Of a stretch of DNA of 64,000 nt, positions 53,790 to 62,844 are shown one piece after another; within the stretch, counting starts at the first letter, position 1; every line of letters starts with the position of its first letter. A program made the position numbers and the translations under genes. The notes beneath the pieces are model-generated. The model did not search any database, was not told the origin of the DNA, and worked only from the letters and a program-made list of their open reading frames with translations. Location of the stretch: positions 62,001 to 126,000 of the forward strand of contig NZ_WIAD01000007.1 in the NCBI RefSeq assembly GCF_009618275.1. Reading direction: 5' to 3'. The DNA comes from Roseimaritima sediminicola (GTDB lineage Bacteria > Planctomycetota > Planctomycetia > Pirellulales > Pirellulaceae).

Positions 53790-56579
53790 TTGTCAACCGA
53801 CGGAAATGATCCCGGTAGTGGCGGTGGAAACGGCGAAGGTGAGGGCGACATCGTCCCGCGATTCGAGGGCGAACAACACGGCTTTGGCGAGAGCGGACGC
53901 GGTGGCGCCGGCGCCCTGCGGATGATCGATCTGCCGATCGAGGACGAACTCCGCGACAGCTACCTGACGTACGCGATGAGCGTGATCGTCAGCCGTGCGC
54001 TGCCCGATGTTCGCGACGGGCTGAAACCCAGCCAACGACGGATCTTGGTCGCCATGAACGACCTGAACCTCGGTCCGGGTTCCAAACGTGTCAAGTGCGC
54101 CAAGATCTCCGGCGATACCTCGGGTAATTACCACCCGCACGGGGAAAGCGTCATCTATCCGACACTGGTCCGCATGGCCCAGGAATGGAACCTGCGTTCC
54201 CTGCTGATCGACAAACAGGGGAACTTCGGGTCGATCGCCGGTTTGCCGCCGGCGGCCATGCGATACACCGAAGCGCGACTGTCGGCCGTGGCCGCGGCGA
54301 TGCTGGAAGACCTGAAACTCGATACGGTCGACTACATCCCCACCTACGACGAGGTGCGTACCGAGCCGACGGTGCTGCCTTGCAAATTCCCCAACCTGTT
54401 GGTCAATGGCAGTGGCGGGATCGCCGTCGGTATGGCCACCAGCATCCCACCGCACAACCCGACCGAGGTGTGCGAGGCCGTGATTCGCTTGATCGACAAC
54501 CCCGATCTGACGATCGCGGAGATCATGGAAGTGATGCCGGGCCCGGACTTTCCCACCGGCGGCATCATCTGCGGCCGCTCGGGCATCATCCGCGGCTACA
54601 AGACCGGACGCAGCACGATCCAGGTGCGCGCACGCTGTACGATCGAGGAAATGAAGGGCGGTCGGTCGCGGATCATCGTCAGCGAGATCCCCTACCAACA
54701 GTACCGTGACCGCGTGGTCGAAAAGATCGCGGCGTTGGTCAACGGCGATCGCATCAAAGGCATTTCGGCGATCCGCGACGAGAGCGATCTGAAAGAACCG
54801 GTTCGACTGGTCATCGAACTGAAACGCGATGCCGATCCCGATGTCGTCCTCAATCAACTGTATCAATTCTCGCCCCTGCAGGATTCTTTCTCGGTCATCC
54901 TACTGGCCCTGGTCGATGGCAAGCCGCGTGAGTTGACCATCAAGGAGATGCTGCAGGAGTTCGTCCGCCACCGGGTCACCGTGATCCGCCGCCGGACCCA
55001 GTTCCTGTTGGCTCGGGCCCGCCGCCGCAAGCACACCGTCGAAGGTCTGCTGTTGGCCCTGGCGAACATCGACGAGATTATCAAAACCATTCGCACCAGC
55101 CGCACGCAGAGCGAAGCCAAGCAGCGGTTGATGCAGATCGAATGTCCTGCCGCGTTGATGCAGCGAGCCCTCGGCGACGAAGGCTTCGGCGAATTCGTGT
55201 CCGAGCGGGGCGAAGCGGAATCCTACACCCTGACCAGCGTCCAGACCGATGCCATCCTGCGGATGACGCTCGGACAATTGGTGAACTTGGAACAGGAAAA
55301 GCTGGCTGGTGAACACGCTCAACTGCTGAGCGAGATCGGCGAGTACGTGTCGATCCTGGCCGACCAGCAGAAGATCTACGACATCATCAAAGCGGACCTG
55401 CAAGAGGTGCAGCGCCGCTTTGGCGATCGGCGACGAACTGAGATCAGCACCGAAGAACTGGGCAACATCGACCTGGAAGACCTGATCGCCGAAGAGACCA
55501 TGGTCGTGTCGATCAGCCACCGGGGGTATATCAAACGCACCCCGGCGACGACCTATCGCGCCCAGCGTCGCGGAGGCAAGGGTTTGAAGGGAGCCAAAGT
55601 CGAAGACGAGGATCCCATCGAACACCTGTTCGTGGCCAGCACGCATGCGTACCTGCTGTTCTTTACGACCGCCGGCAAGGTCTACTGGCAAAAAGTCTAT
55701 GACCTGCCACAGCTGTCGCGGGACAGCCGCGGTCGAGCCGTGGTGAATCTGTTGCAGTTGGCCGAAGACGAACAGATTGCCGAATGTTTGGCGATCCGCG
55801 ACTTCGACCAACCAGGACACTTCATCATGATGGCCACCAAAGAGGGCCTGGTGAAGAAAACATCGCTGGAAAGCTACAGCCGTCCCAAACGCGGCGGGAT
55901 CATCGCGATCAAACTGCGTGAACAGGACCACCTGGTCGACGCGGCGGTCGTGGGCCCAGGCACCGAGGTCGTTCTTGTCACCGCGTTCGGGATGGCCATC
56001 CGCTTCCCCGAATCCGATGCTCGATCGATGGGCCGCAACACCTCCGGCGTCAAAGGTATCAACCTGGCCGACGGCGACAGCATCGTCGGCATGGTGGTCG
56101 CCGATCCCGACGCCACGCTACTGACCGTCTGCGAGAAAGGCTACGGAAAACGAACGCCCTTCGGACCCAACGCGGCCAATGGCGACGATGCGGCCGAGGG
56201 CGATGAGGACAGCGGATCCAGCGGCGCACGCTACCGCACGCAGAAGCGAGGCGGCAAAGGTCTGCGGGACATCCGCACCAGCGAACGGAACGGAAACGTC
56301 GTGGACATCGTCCGGGTCACCGACGAGGACGAGATCCTGATGATGACCGCCAAAGGCAAGATCCAGCGAATCGCCGCGAGAGAAATTAATGTCATCGGAC
56401 GCAACACCCAAGGCGTTCGCGTGATGAACCTGGACAGCGACGACCAGTTGATCGCCGTGGTTCGCGTGCCGGCCGAAGAGAACACCATCGATGCGGCGGC
56501 GGATGCCGCCGAAACGCCCGCTCTACCCGAACCGGCCGAGGACGTAGCCGGTGCAGAAGAGCAGGGGCCGGCCGAGTGA
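53790..56579 (+). CDS. gyrA: DNA gyrase subunit A
   Basis: A 929-residue topoisomerase subunit that cuts and rejoins DNA to introduce negative supercoils. Glu/Gly-rich residues 1-45 are an unusual N-terminal extension, followed by [21 protein letters not shown], the conserved gyrase start. The catalytic Tyr is Tyr159 ([11 protein letters not shown]). The C-terminal wrapping domain has the GyrA-box [11 protein letters not shown] (about 590), and a second [12 protein letters not shown] copy. An acidic insertion [15 protein letters not shown] (about 790-810) interrupts the CTD, and the tail is Ala/Glu/Pro-rich. The start is TTG at 53790 with aagga seven bases upstream. gyrB is not in the window. 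Confidence 0.95.
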   Translation: MSTDGNDPGSGGGNGEGEGDIVPRFEGEQHGFGESGRGGAGALRMIDLPIEDELRDSYLTYAMSVIVSRALPDVRDGLKPSQRRILVAMNDLNLGPGSKRVKCAKISGDTSGNYHPHGESVIYPTLVRMAQEWNLRSLLIDKQGNFGSIAGLPPAAMRYTEARLSAVAAAMLEDLKLDTVDYIPTYDEVRTEPTVLPCKFPNLLVNGSGGIAVGMATSIPPHNPTEVCEAVIRLIDNPDLTIAEIMEVMPGPDFPTGGIICGRSGIIRGYKTGRSTIQVRARCTIEEMKGGRSRIIVSEIPYQQYRDRVVEKIAALVNGDRIKGISAIRDESDLKEPVRLVIELKRDADPDVVLNQLYQFSPLQDSFSVILLALVDGKPRELTIKEMLQEFVRHRVTVIRRRTQFLLARARRRKHTVEGLLLALANIDEIIKTIRTSRTQSEAKQRLMQIECPAALMQRALGDEGFGEFVSERGEAESYTLTSVQTDAILRMTLGQLVNLEQEKLAGEHAQLLSEIGEYVSILADQQKIYDIIKADLQEVQRRFGDRRRTEISTEELGNIDLEDLIAEETMVVSISHRGYIKRTPATTYRAQRRGGKGLKGAKVEDEDPIEHLFVASTHAYLLFFTTAGKVYWQKVYDLPQLSRDSRGRAVVNLLQLAEDEQIAECLAIRDFDQPGHFIMMATKEGLVKKTSLESYSRPKRGGIIAIKLREQDHLVDAAVVGPGTEVVLVTAFGMAIRFPESDARSMGRNTSGVKGINLADGDSIVGMVVADPDATLLTVCEKGYGKRTPFGPNAANGDDAAEGDEDSGSSGARYRTQKRGGKGLRDIRTSERNGNVVDIVRVTDEDEILMMTAKGKIQRIAAREINVIGRNTQGVRVMNLDSDDQLIAVVRVPAEENTIDAAADAAETPALPEPAEDVAGAEEQGPAE

Positions 56580-56643
56580 GTTTAGTTGTTGGTTGACCGT
56601 TGCTGACGCGAACGGGTTCTACGTACGGACAAAAACGTTTTCT

Positions 56644-56699
56644 CCCCTCTCCCCCAAATCCTGGCGAGCCTAGGCGAGCCAGGATTTGGGGGAGAGGGG
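56644..56699. repeat. Dispersed long palindrome, family A, copy 4
   Basis: Perfect 20-bp arms (56644-56663 and 56680-56699) with a compensated change relative to copy 1 (aaatcctg with caggattt). The loop gcgagcctaggcgagc is in the copy 3 orientation. It is followed, as after copy 3, by gggggtgaggggg. It fills part of the 480-base gap between gyrA and msrA. Confidence 0.92.
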
Positions 56700-56803
56700 T
56701 CGGGGGTGAGGGGGATTGCAGCGTGGGTTCGTCGGTGCTGCGTCTCAATGCGGTACCCGGCAGACAGAGTAGATGCCCGGAGTCAGCCAGTTGCACCTGA
56801 GCC

Positions 56804-56880
56804 CCCTCACCCCCGGCCCCTCTCCCACCACCGCTTCACTCGCTGACGCTCGCGGCGCCGCGGGGGAGAGGGGAGAAAAC
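56804..56880. repeat. Decayed family A palindrome (copy 5)
   Basis: ccctcacccccggcccctct starts the element and gggggagaggggag ends it, but the central region (ccaccaccgcttcactcg) differs from the other copies and the arms pair only partly. A 7-bp hairpin (cctcgga, tgcaa, tccgagg; 56973-56991) lies further on. Nothing else is supported in 56881-57057. Confidence 0.7.
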
Positions 56881-57057
56881 TTCCTTATCTAAACATAGCA
56901 TCCGTTCGAGTCCGGTTCGGTGATGGTTGCAGTTGTCGATTGCGAGAATCGCGAAGCGATGGCAGTCGACAGCCTCGGATGCAATCCGAGGTAACCAGGC
57001 CCTTCGAACCTTTCCTCCCCCTCCCCAAAGTCTGGCGACTTCGGCTGCGGGCGGCCG

Positions 57058-57741
57058 CTACTGTTCGCGGCGGCTGCCCACGCCCTCTTCGCGGACTTTG
57101 TCCTCGAACAGGTTCTTGAACTTCTTGACCTTCACCGCGGCGGTCGCTCGGCAGTAGGCGTTGAACGGATTGCGGCGGTAGAAGTCCTGATGGTACTCCT
57201 CGGCATCCCACCAGGTTCCCAGCTGGCTGACCTCGGTGACGATGGGCCGGCGGAACTTCTTGGCCTTGTCCAGTTTTTCGATCATCGCCTCGACCGCCTG
57301 CTTCTCCTGCGGGGTCTTGTAGAACACCGCACTGCGATACTGCGGGCCCACATCGTTGCCCTGACGGTTCGGCGTCGTCGGATCGTGGGTGCTGAAGAAC
57401 ACCTCCAAGAGATCGTCGTAGCTGACGACCGAAGGATCGTAGTAGATCTGAATGGCTTCGGCGTGATTGGTCAGTTTGGCGCAGACCTGTTCGTAGGTCG
57501 GATTGGGTTTGCTCTCATCACCGGTATAGCCGGACACGACGTCATTGACGCCTTTCATCTGCTCGAAGACGGCTTCGGTGCACCAAAAACAACCGCCGGC
57601 AAACGTGGCGACTTTTTCCTCTGCGGGCGGTGCGGTTCCCGTGCCAACCGAAGCCGGCACAGGCGTCTGAGCCTCGGCACCACAACCCCAGGCGAAAACA
57701 CAAAGTGCTGCGGCCAGCAGCGAACGCATCGATACAACCAT
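57058..57741 (-). CDS. msrA: Exported peptide methionine (S)-S-oxide reductase
   Basis: A 227-residue enzyme that repairs S-methionine sulfoxide in proteins. A signal ending in a lipobox-like FAWGC (about 16-20) suggests periplasmic location, perhaps as a lipoprotein. The domain has the catalytic motif GGCFWCTEAVFEQMKGV (Cys about 56), YTGDESKPNPTYEQVC (partner positions) and FFSTHDPTTPNRQGNDVGPQYRSAVF. The C-terminus (FKNLFEDKVREEGVGSRREQ) replaces the resolving-cysteine tail found in some MsrAs. ATG at 57741 is preferred because aagg lies nine bases upstream; ATG at 57729 is also possible. Confidence 0.92.
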   Translation of the reverse strand: MVVSMRSLLAAALCVFAWGCGAEAQTPVPASVGTGTAPPAEEKVATFAGGCFWCTEAVFEQMKGVNDVVSGYTGDESKPNPTYEQVCAKLTNHAEAIQIYYDPSVVSYDDLLEVFFSTHDPTTPNRQGNDVGPQYRSAVFYKTPQEKQAVEAMIEKLDKAKKFRRPIVTEVSQLGTWWDAEEYHQDFYRRNPFNAYCRATAAVKVKKFKNLFEDKVREEGVGSRREQ

Positions 57742-57983
57742 CACAGAATACCTTCGAAACACAAGACGAACGGAGACACGTCCCGGAGGGCCAACGACCC
57801 ATGGGCTTGTCGCGTCCAGCGGTGCCCTGTCCAGAAAACTCGAACATGGCGGGGGCGGGAACGGCGGGGACCTTAGGCGGCCACGGTGGGCGCACCCAGT
57901 ATAGATGCATTCTACACCACCCTACCCACCGACGCGAACACCCCATAGGGCAGAGGCCGTCGGGCTGTGGAAACGTCCCTGCT

Positions 57984-58028
57984 CTCGGCTGGGACAGCCG
58001 AGCTACTATGGGATAGCCGAGCTACTAT
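57984..58028. repeat. Hairpin plus 19-bp tandem direct repeat
   Basis: gggacagccgagctactat (57991-58009) is directly followed by gggatagccgagctactat (58010-58028). The first copy also makes a 7-bp hairpin with the preceding ctcggct (57984-57990). The roughly 300-base gap before trxB, which reads on the minus strand, has no supported gene. Confidence 0.85.
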
Positions 58029-58047
58029 TTGTCACCGCGGCGGCGAG

Positions 58048-59112
58048 CTACAACAGGTTCTGCTCGGCCAGCAGGCGTTCGGCGTCCAGGGCGGCCATAC
58101 AGCCGGTACCGGCCGAGGTGATCGCTTGACGGTAGTAGTCGTCGGCGACGTCGCCGGCGGCAAAAACGCCTTCGACACTGGTCGCGGTACGGAACGACTT
58201 GGTCCAGCGGATGTAGCCCTTGTCGGTCAGCTCGACCTGGTCGCCCAGGAATTTCGTGTTGGGCGTGTGGCCGATGGCCAGGAACAGCCCGCCGATATCC
58301 AAGCTGGTTTCCGTTTGTTCTTTGTTCTGGATCAAACGCAGCGAGCTGACCCCGTTGTCGTCATCGCCCAGGACCTCGAGCACTTCATGGTTCCAGAGGA
58401 TATCGATTTTCTCGTTGCTGGTCAGCCGCTCCTGCATGATCTTCGAGGCCCGCAGCACATCGCGGCGGACGACCAGATAGACCTTGGAGGCGAACTTGCT
58501 CAGGTAGGTGGCTTCCTCGATCGCACTGTCGCCACCGCCCACGACGGCCAGCGGTTGATTGCGGAAGCGGGGCAGGGCACCGTCGCAAACCGCACAGGCG
58601 CTGACGCCGCGATTCTTGTAGGCTTCTTCGGAGTCCAGACCCAGGTAATTGGCTCGGGCACCGGTCGCAATGATCAGGGTGTGACACTGATGCTTGCCGT
58701 TTTCCAGCGTATCGACCGTGAAGGGTCGGGAGCCCAGTTCGGTGGCCGTCACGTCGTCGGTGATCACCCGGGTGCCGAAATTGCGGGCCTGTTGCCGCAT
58801 CAGGTTCATCAGTTCCGGGCCCGTAACGGCGTGGGCTTCTTCGCTGGGCGGGGGCATCATGTACTTCTGCGAATCATCGATCGCCGAATTCAGGAACTCG
58901 GCCAATTTCCCCGAAGGAAAGCCGGCGTAGTTTTCCACTTCGGTGGTCTGCGCCAGCTGGCCCAGCGGCAACGTTCCTTGCAGGCGGTTCTCTTCGGTGT
59001 TGGCCCCTTCGAAGACCAAGGGTTCGAGGTTGGCGCGGGCGGCGTAGATGGCGGCCGACCAAGCGGCAGGTCCGCTGCCGACGATGATGGTTTTTTCGAT
59101 TTTGTCCGACAC
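58048..59112 (-). CDS. trxB: Thioredoxin reductase
   Basis: A 354-residue flavoprotein that transfers electrons from NADPH to thioredoxin. It has the FAD GxGxxA motif ([21 protein letters not shown], about 8-28), a redox-active CxxC in [12 protein letters not shown] (about 145), the NADPH motif [29 protein letters not shown] and the C-terminal [30 protein letters not shown]. Its length (about 30 residues more than E. coli TrxB) is spread along the chain, not in an extra domain. GTG at 59112 is chosen because the conserved start follows; upstream residues to 59262 do not look like it. A cggag motif lies about 11 bases before. Confidence 0.94.
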   Translation of the reverse strand: MSDKIEKTIIVGSGPAAWSAAIYAARANLEPLVFEGANTEENRLQGTLPLGQLAQTTEVENYAGFPSGKLAEFLNSAIDDSQKYMMPPPSEEAHAVTGPELMNLMRQQARNFGTRVITDDVTATELGSRPFTVDTLENGKHQCHTLIIATGARANYLGLDSEEAYKNRGVSACAVCDGALPRFRNQPLAVVGGGDSAIEEATYLSKFASKVYLVVRRDVLRASKIMQERLTSNEKIDILWNHEVLEVLGDDDNGVSSLRLIQNKEQTETSLDIGGLFLAIGHTPNTKFLGDQVELTDKGYIRWTKSFRTATSVEGVFAAGDVADDYYRQAITSAGTGCMAALDAERLLAEQNLL

Positions 59113-59239
59113 GTCTGATTCGACTCCGAATGTCACAGGGCAAGGGGCACAGTGGGCGAGTGGCTGAAGGGCGGGTATTATAGGCAGGAGTCGATGCCTT
59201 CGAGTACCGCCCCCACCTTCCGCTTTTCTAAATTCGCCC

Positions 59240-61105
59240 ATGACAACGCTGCTTGTGGCCATCGCTTCGTTGGTCGGTTTCGTGATCGCCTACCACACCT
59301 ACGGACGGTGGTTGGCCCGCAAACTATTTGGTCTATCACGCGACAATCCGACCCCCAGCCATCAGCTGCGTGACGACGTGGATTTCGTGCCCACCCGCCG
59401 TTCGGTCATCTTTGGCCATCACTTCACCAGCATCGCCGGCACGGGACCGATCGTGGGCCCGGCTCTGGCCGTGTTCTGGGGCTGGCTGCCGGCCCTGCTG
59501 TGGGTGATTTTCGGCTCGATCCTGATCGGCGGCGTCCACGACCTGGCGGCTCTGGTGATCTCGGTTCGCAACCGTGGGCAAACGATTGGCGAAGTCGCCG
59601 GGCGGTTGATCTCGCCGCGGGCCAAGCTGCTGTTCCTGATCGTCCTGGCGGCGGCCTTGACGATCGTGCTGGCCGTGTTCGGGCTGGTGATCGCCACCGT
59701 GTTTGCGATCTATCCCGAATCGGTGCTCAGCGTGTGGGTAGCGATGCCCGTGGCCGTGGTAATCGGCATGTGGGTCTATCGCAGCGGCGGCGGACTGTTG
59801 GCGCCCAGCCTGCTGGGCCTAGCCATCCTGTACGCCGCGGTTTGGCTGGGTGCGTACTACCTGCCGATCGATTTGTCGCGAACGTTTTCACCGGACAACC
59901 ATTTCTGGAATCCCAAAGTGGTCTGGACCATCGCCCTGCTGGTGTATGCCTTTGCGGCTTCGGTCCTGCCGGTGTGGCTGTTGCTGCAGCCGCGCGACTA
60001 TATCAACAGCCAACAGCTGTACGTGGCCCTGGGGCTACTGGTTGTCGGACTGGCAATCGCTTCGGTCAGTGGCAAAGCCGATTTGTTCGCCACCACGCCG
60101 GCCATCGCCGAAACCGTTCCGGCGGGAGCTCCGCCGATCCTGCCCTTTTTGTTCATCACCATCGCCTGCGGCGCTTGCAGCGGCTTTCACTGCTTGGTCA
60201 GCAGCGGCACGACCAGCAAACAGATCGACCGCGAGACCGACGCCCAAGCCGTGGGCTATGGCGCGATGCTGCTGGAGGGAGCCTTGGCGGTGCTGGTGAT
60301 TCTGGCGTGTTGTGCGGGGGTAGGCATGGGCCCGATCGCCCGCAACGAGGTCGGTGGCACGATTCAGTACGAGCATGCGGTAACGGCCGAGGGCGTGGCG
60401 ATCACCGGCCGCGATGCCTGGCACCAGTACTACCGCACCGGCGGTCGCTGGCAGGATCACAATCTGGGCGACAAACTGGCGGCCTTTGTCGACGGTGGTG
60501 CCAACTTTATCGCCACCGTCGGTGTGCCTTTGCAAATGGCCGTGGCAATCATGGCGGTCTTGGTTGCCAGTTTCGCGGCAACCACCCTGGATACGGCTAC
60601 ACGACTGCAGCGCTACGTGCTGCAGGAACTGGGTGCTACGCTGCGGATCACCCCGCTGACCAACAAATTCGTGGCGACCACCACCGCGGTGGGCATCGCC
60701 GCGGTGATCGCATTTACGGCCGGCAGTACCCCTGGCGCAGGCGGCCTGATGTTGTGGCCCCTGTTTGGGGCGACCAACCAATTGCTGGCCGGGTTGGCGT
60801 TGATGGTGGCATTCTTCTATCTGACGCGCCGCGGAAAACCCCTGGCCGTGATCGGCGTGCCGATGATCGCGATGATGCTGATGCCCGCCTGGGCCATGTC
60901 GTACAACCTGGGCATGGACTGGTACCGTCAGGGCAACTGGTTGTTGGTCGGTTTTGGCGTCGGCATCCTGGGCCTGCAGCTTTGGATGATGATCGAGGGC
61001 ATCGTCTTGTGGCGTTCGGCTCGCGGCGTGCTCGAACCGCAATTGCCGTCACTGGAGACACCGGTGCCGCAGCCTTTAGAAGTCGTACCACAGGCCGAGG
61101 CCTAA
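59240..61105 (+). CDS. cstA: Carbon starvation protein A / pyruvate-peptide transporter
   Basis: A 621-residue polytopic membrane protein. It has the CstA landmarks: [44 protein letters not shown] at the N-terminus (quoted as separate motifs [10 protein letters not shown] and DFVPT), then [62 protein letters not shown] and about sixteen helices. CstA-type proteins import peptides and/or pyruvate under carbon limitation. Start ATG at 59240; the 3' end overlaps the convergent DUF1207-like gene by 30 bases (61076-61105). Confidence 0.93.
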   Translation: MTTLLVAIASLVGFVIAYHTYGRWLARKLFGLSRDNPTPSHQLRDDVDFVPTRRSVIFGHHFTSIAGTGPIVGPALAVFWGWLPALLWVIFGSILIGGVHDLAALVISVRNRGQTIGEVAGRLISPRAKLLFLIVLAAALTIVLAVFGLVIATVFAIYPESVLSVWVAMPVAVVIGMWVYRSGGGLLAPSLLGLAILYAAVWLGAYYLPIDLSRTFSPDNHFWNPKVVWTIALLVYAFAASVLPVWLLLQPRDYINSQQLYVALGLLVVGLAIASVSGKADLFATTPAIAETVPAGAPPILPFLFITIACGACSGFHCLVSSGTTSKQIDRETDAQAVGYGAMLLEGALAVLVILACCAGVGMGPIARNEVGGTIQYEHAVTAEGVAITGRDAWHQYYRTGGRWQDHNLGDKLAAFVDGGANFIATVGVPLQMAVAIMAVLVASFAATTLDTATRLQRYVLQELGATLRITPLTNKFVATTTAVGIAAVIAFTAGSTPGAGGLMLWPLFGATNQLLAGLALMVAFFYLTRRGKPLAVIGVPMIAMMLMPAWAMSYNLGMDWYRQGNWLLVGFGVGILGLQLWMMIEGIVLWRSARGVLEPQLPSLETPVPQPLEVVPQAEA

Positions 61106-62155
61106 TTGCTGTTCGTGCTCGCGGAAAAACGAGTACTGGGGGCTCTTGCCGTTGAAATAATTCAGGCCGATCCGCAGCACGCCGGATCGCTCGTCACGTC
61201 GCCAAGCCCAACCGATCTGGCCGGTGAAGTGGCCGCTGTAATCCAGCTCTTCCCGCAGGTGGGCGTGGACGGCATAGAACAGGCCGCCCCAGACTCCGGT
61301 ACCGAAACGCGGTGCGCGTTCCAGCCCGAACATGAACTCCCACTCTTCGCTGATGTCGTTGTAGAACGCCCAGCCACTCTCGCCGTAGACCCGGGTCTGC
61401 GGGGTCAGCCAGTAACCGGCACCGGCATACAGCACATCGCGGCTGAAGTTCAGCCGGTTGAAACGCGGCCGTTTCAGCAGGAACTCGTCGCCCACGTGGG
61501 AGCTGAGGTGGTAGTAGCCCAAACGCGTGTGCAGGCGTCCGAAGCCAAAGGACAGCGGCACGCCCGCACGGAAGTCGACGGACTGGAAATCCATGTTGTC
61601 CGAAGGCGACAAGCGCAACTGGGCCGAGCCTTCGACATCCAACTGGGCACCGTGCAGAAACGGCCCCGTCCGGCCGCGGTTGTATCGCAGCAGTCCAAAA
61701 CGCCCGCCCAGCGTCGCATCCAACATCTGATCCTCGCCGCCGCTGTAAATCGCCGAAAGCCGCGACGCTTTGACATCCCCCAGATAGAAGGGATAGATCG
61801 TGTCGGTGGGCAGCGCCTGCCAGCGATGCATCCCTGGCGATTCAGTCGGCGATGACGGCCAGTGGGGGTTGCCACCCAACCACTGGACCGTGTCCTGGCT
61901 GGCATCGTACAGTGTTAACGGTTGCAGCGGAGAGCTGTGCGAGCTCTGGTAGGGATCGAAGCCGATTTCGCCTTGCGCCCACGCAGACCCGCTGCACAGG
62001 ACGACCGCCCCGCCAAGCACCACCGCGCACAGGACCAGCCCCCCTGCCGCCAAGCGTCCAGAGTGCTCTGGTCGCGCGGGGTAATTCGAGTCCGCGGTCA
62101 GATCGGGGCGCGTCTGACCCGGCAGTCGGCAGGATGATTGTCCGTCCATGATCAT
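61076..62155 (-). CDS. DUF1207-like exported protein, probably outer membrane
   Basis: A 359-residue exported protein. The first 60 residues hold an extended n-region and a signal-type helix (GGLVLCAVVLGGAVVLCSGSAWA). The mature part has TDTIYPFYLGDVKASRLSAIY and GGEDQMLDATLGGRFGLLRYNRG and alternating strands (FGFGRLHTRLGYYHLSSHVG, FTGQIGWAWRRDER), ending LGLGLWYDF, as in an outer-membrane beta barrel. By this pattern it looks like the DUF1207 family, of unknown role. The stop overlaps the end of cstA on the other strand. Confidence 0.72.
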   Translation of the reverse strand: MIMDGQSSCRLPGQTRPDLTADSNYPARPEHSGRLAAGGLVLCAVVLGGAVVLCSGSAWAQGEIGFDPYQSSHSSPLQPLTLYDASQDTVQWLGGNPHWPSSPTESPGMHRWQALPTDTIYPFYLGDVKASRLSAIYSGGEDQMLDATLGGRFGLLRYNRGRTGPFLHGAQLDVEGSAQLRLSPSDNMDFQSVDFRAGVPLSFGFGRLHTRLGYYHLSSHVGDEFLLKRPRFNRLNFSRDVLYAGAGYWLTPQTRVYGESGWAFYNDISEEWEFMFGLERAPRFGTGVWGGLFYAVHAHLREELDYSGHFTGQIGWAWRRDERSGVLRIGLNYFNGKSPQYSFFREHEQQLGLGLWYDF

Positions 62156-62331
62156 GTTATGTACTGGCAGATCGTCTTGGCGGCCAGAGCAACCTGTGGC
62201 AGGTCACCGCAGTCCCCAGCCCTCTCGCCAAGTCCTGACTGAGCTTGCATGACGCGGAGGATTTCTTTAGCGTCCGGCTTAACCTTTCATCCCCCTTTGC
62301 TCCCTCGGTCCCCCACCCAAGGAACCCCGAA

Positions 62332-62673
62332 ATGATCTCCTGCCGCTTGCCCCTTGCTCTTCTCCTGGCAGCAACCGCTGGGCTGACGTTCCTCAGTCCT
62401 CACAGCGTCGCCGAAGGCCCCAAAGAAGAAGTCCGCTATCGATGTGTCGAGTGGCAGACCAAGCACATTCACGACAACGACAAAGCCGGCAAGATCGCCA
62501 AGACGCTGGCGGATTTGAAATGCGAAGTCGAACGCGCCGAGCACGACGGCCACATCGACCTGAAATACCGCTGTCCCGAGTGGCGAAAAATGACGCTCAA
62601 AACCCACGAAGAAGCCCATAAATGGGAAGAGTGGCTGAAGCAGTACGGCTTCGAAACCGAGCATCACCACTGA
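62332..62673 (+). CDS. Small exported protein with a duplicated YRCxEW unit
   Basis: A 113-residue exported protein. A signal (about 1-26) precedes two similar units of about 35-40 residues: RYRCVEWQTKHIHDNDKAGK...LKCEVERAEHDG and KYRCPEWRKMTLKTHEEAHK...YGFETEHHH. Each has YRC-x-EW followed by a helix; the second ends in His-rich sequence. No family recognised. The duplication, single Cys per unit and charged helices suggest a metal- or ligand-binding fold. aagga lies eight bases before the chosen ATG at 62332; upstream frame to 62245 is not signal-like. Confidence 0.72.
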   Translation: MISCRLPLALLLAATAGLTFLSPHSVAEGPKEEVRYRCVEWQTKHIHDNDKAGKIAKTLADLKCEVERAEHDGHIDLKYRCPEWRKMTLKTHEEAHKWEEWLKQYGFETEHHH

Positions 62674-62844
62674 TAGACCAGTCTTCGCAACCGCTAGGAC
62701 CATCCTCGATCCTTTCCCGACGCCCTCCCCCGCTGGCCAATCGCCGTGGACCAAGCCCACTGCTAGCAGTACGCTGATTATCCTGTAACGAGAGGCTTAA
62801 TGTCCGAATCAACCCATTCCTGTGGGCTTTGAAGGTATCCAACC

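Noticed and set aside
56920-57010. tRNA-like sequence with ggttcgaa on the minus strand
   Set aside because: The T-loop-like motif has no matching acceptor or anticodon stem in either direction.
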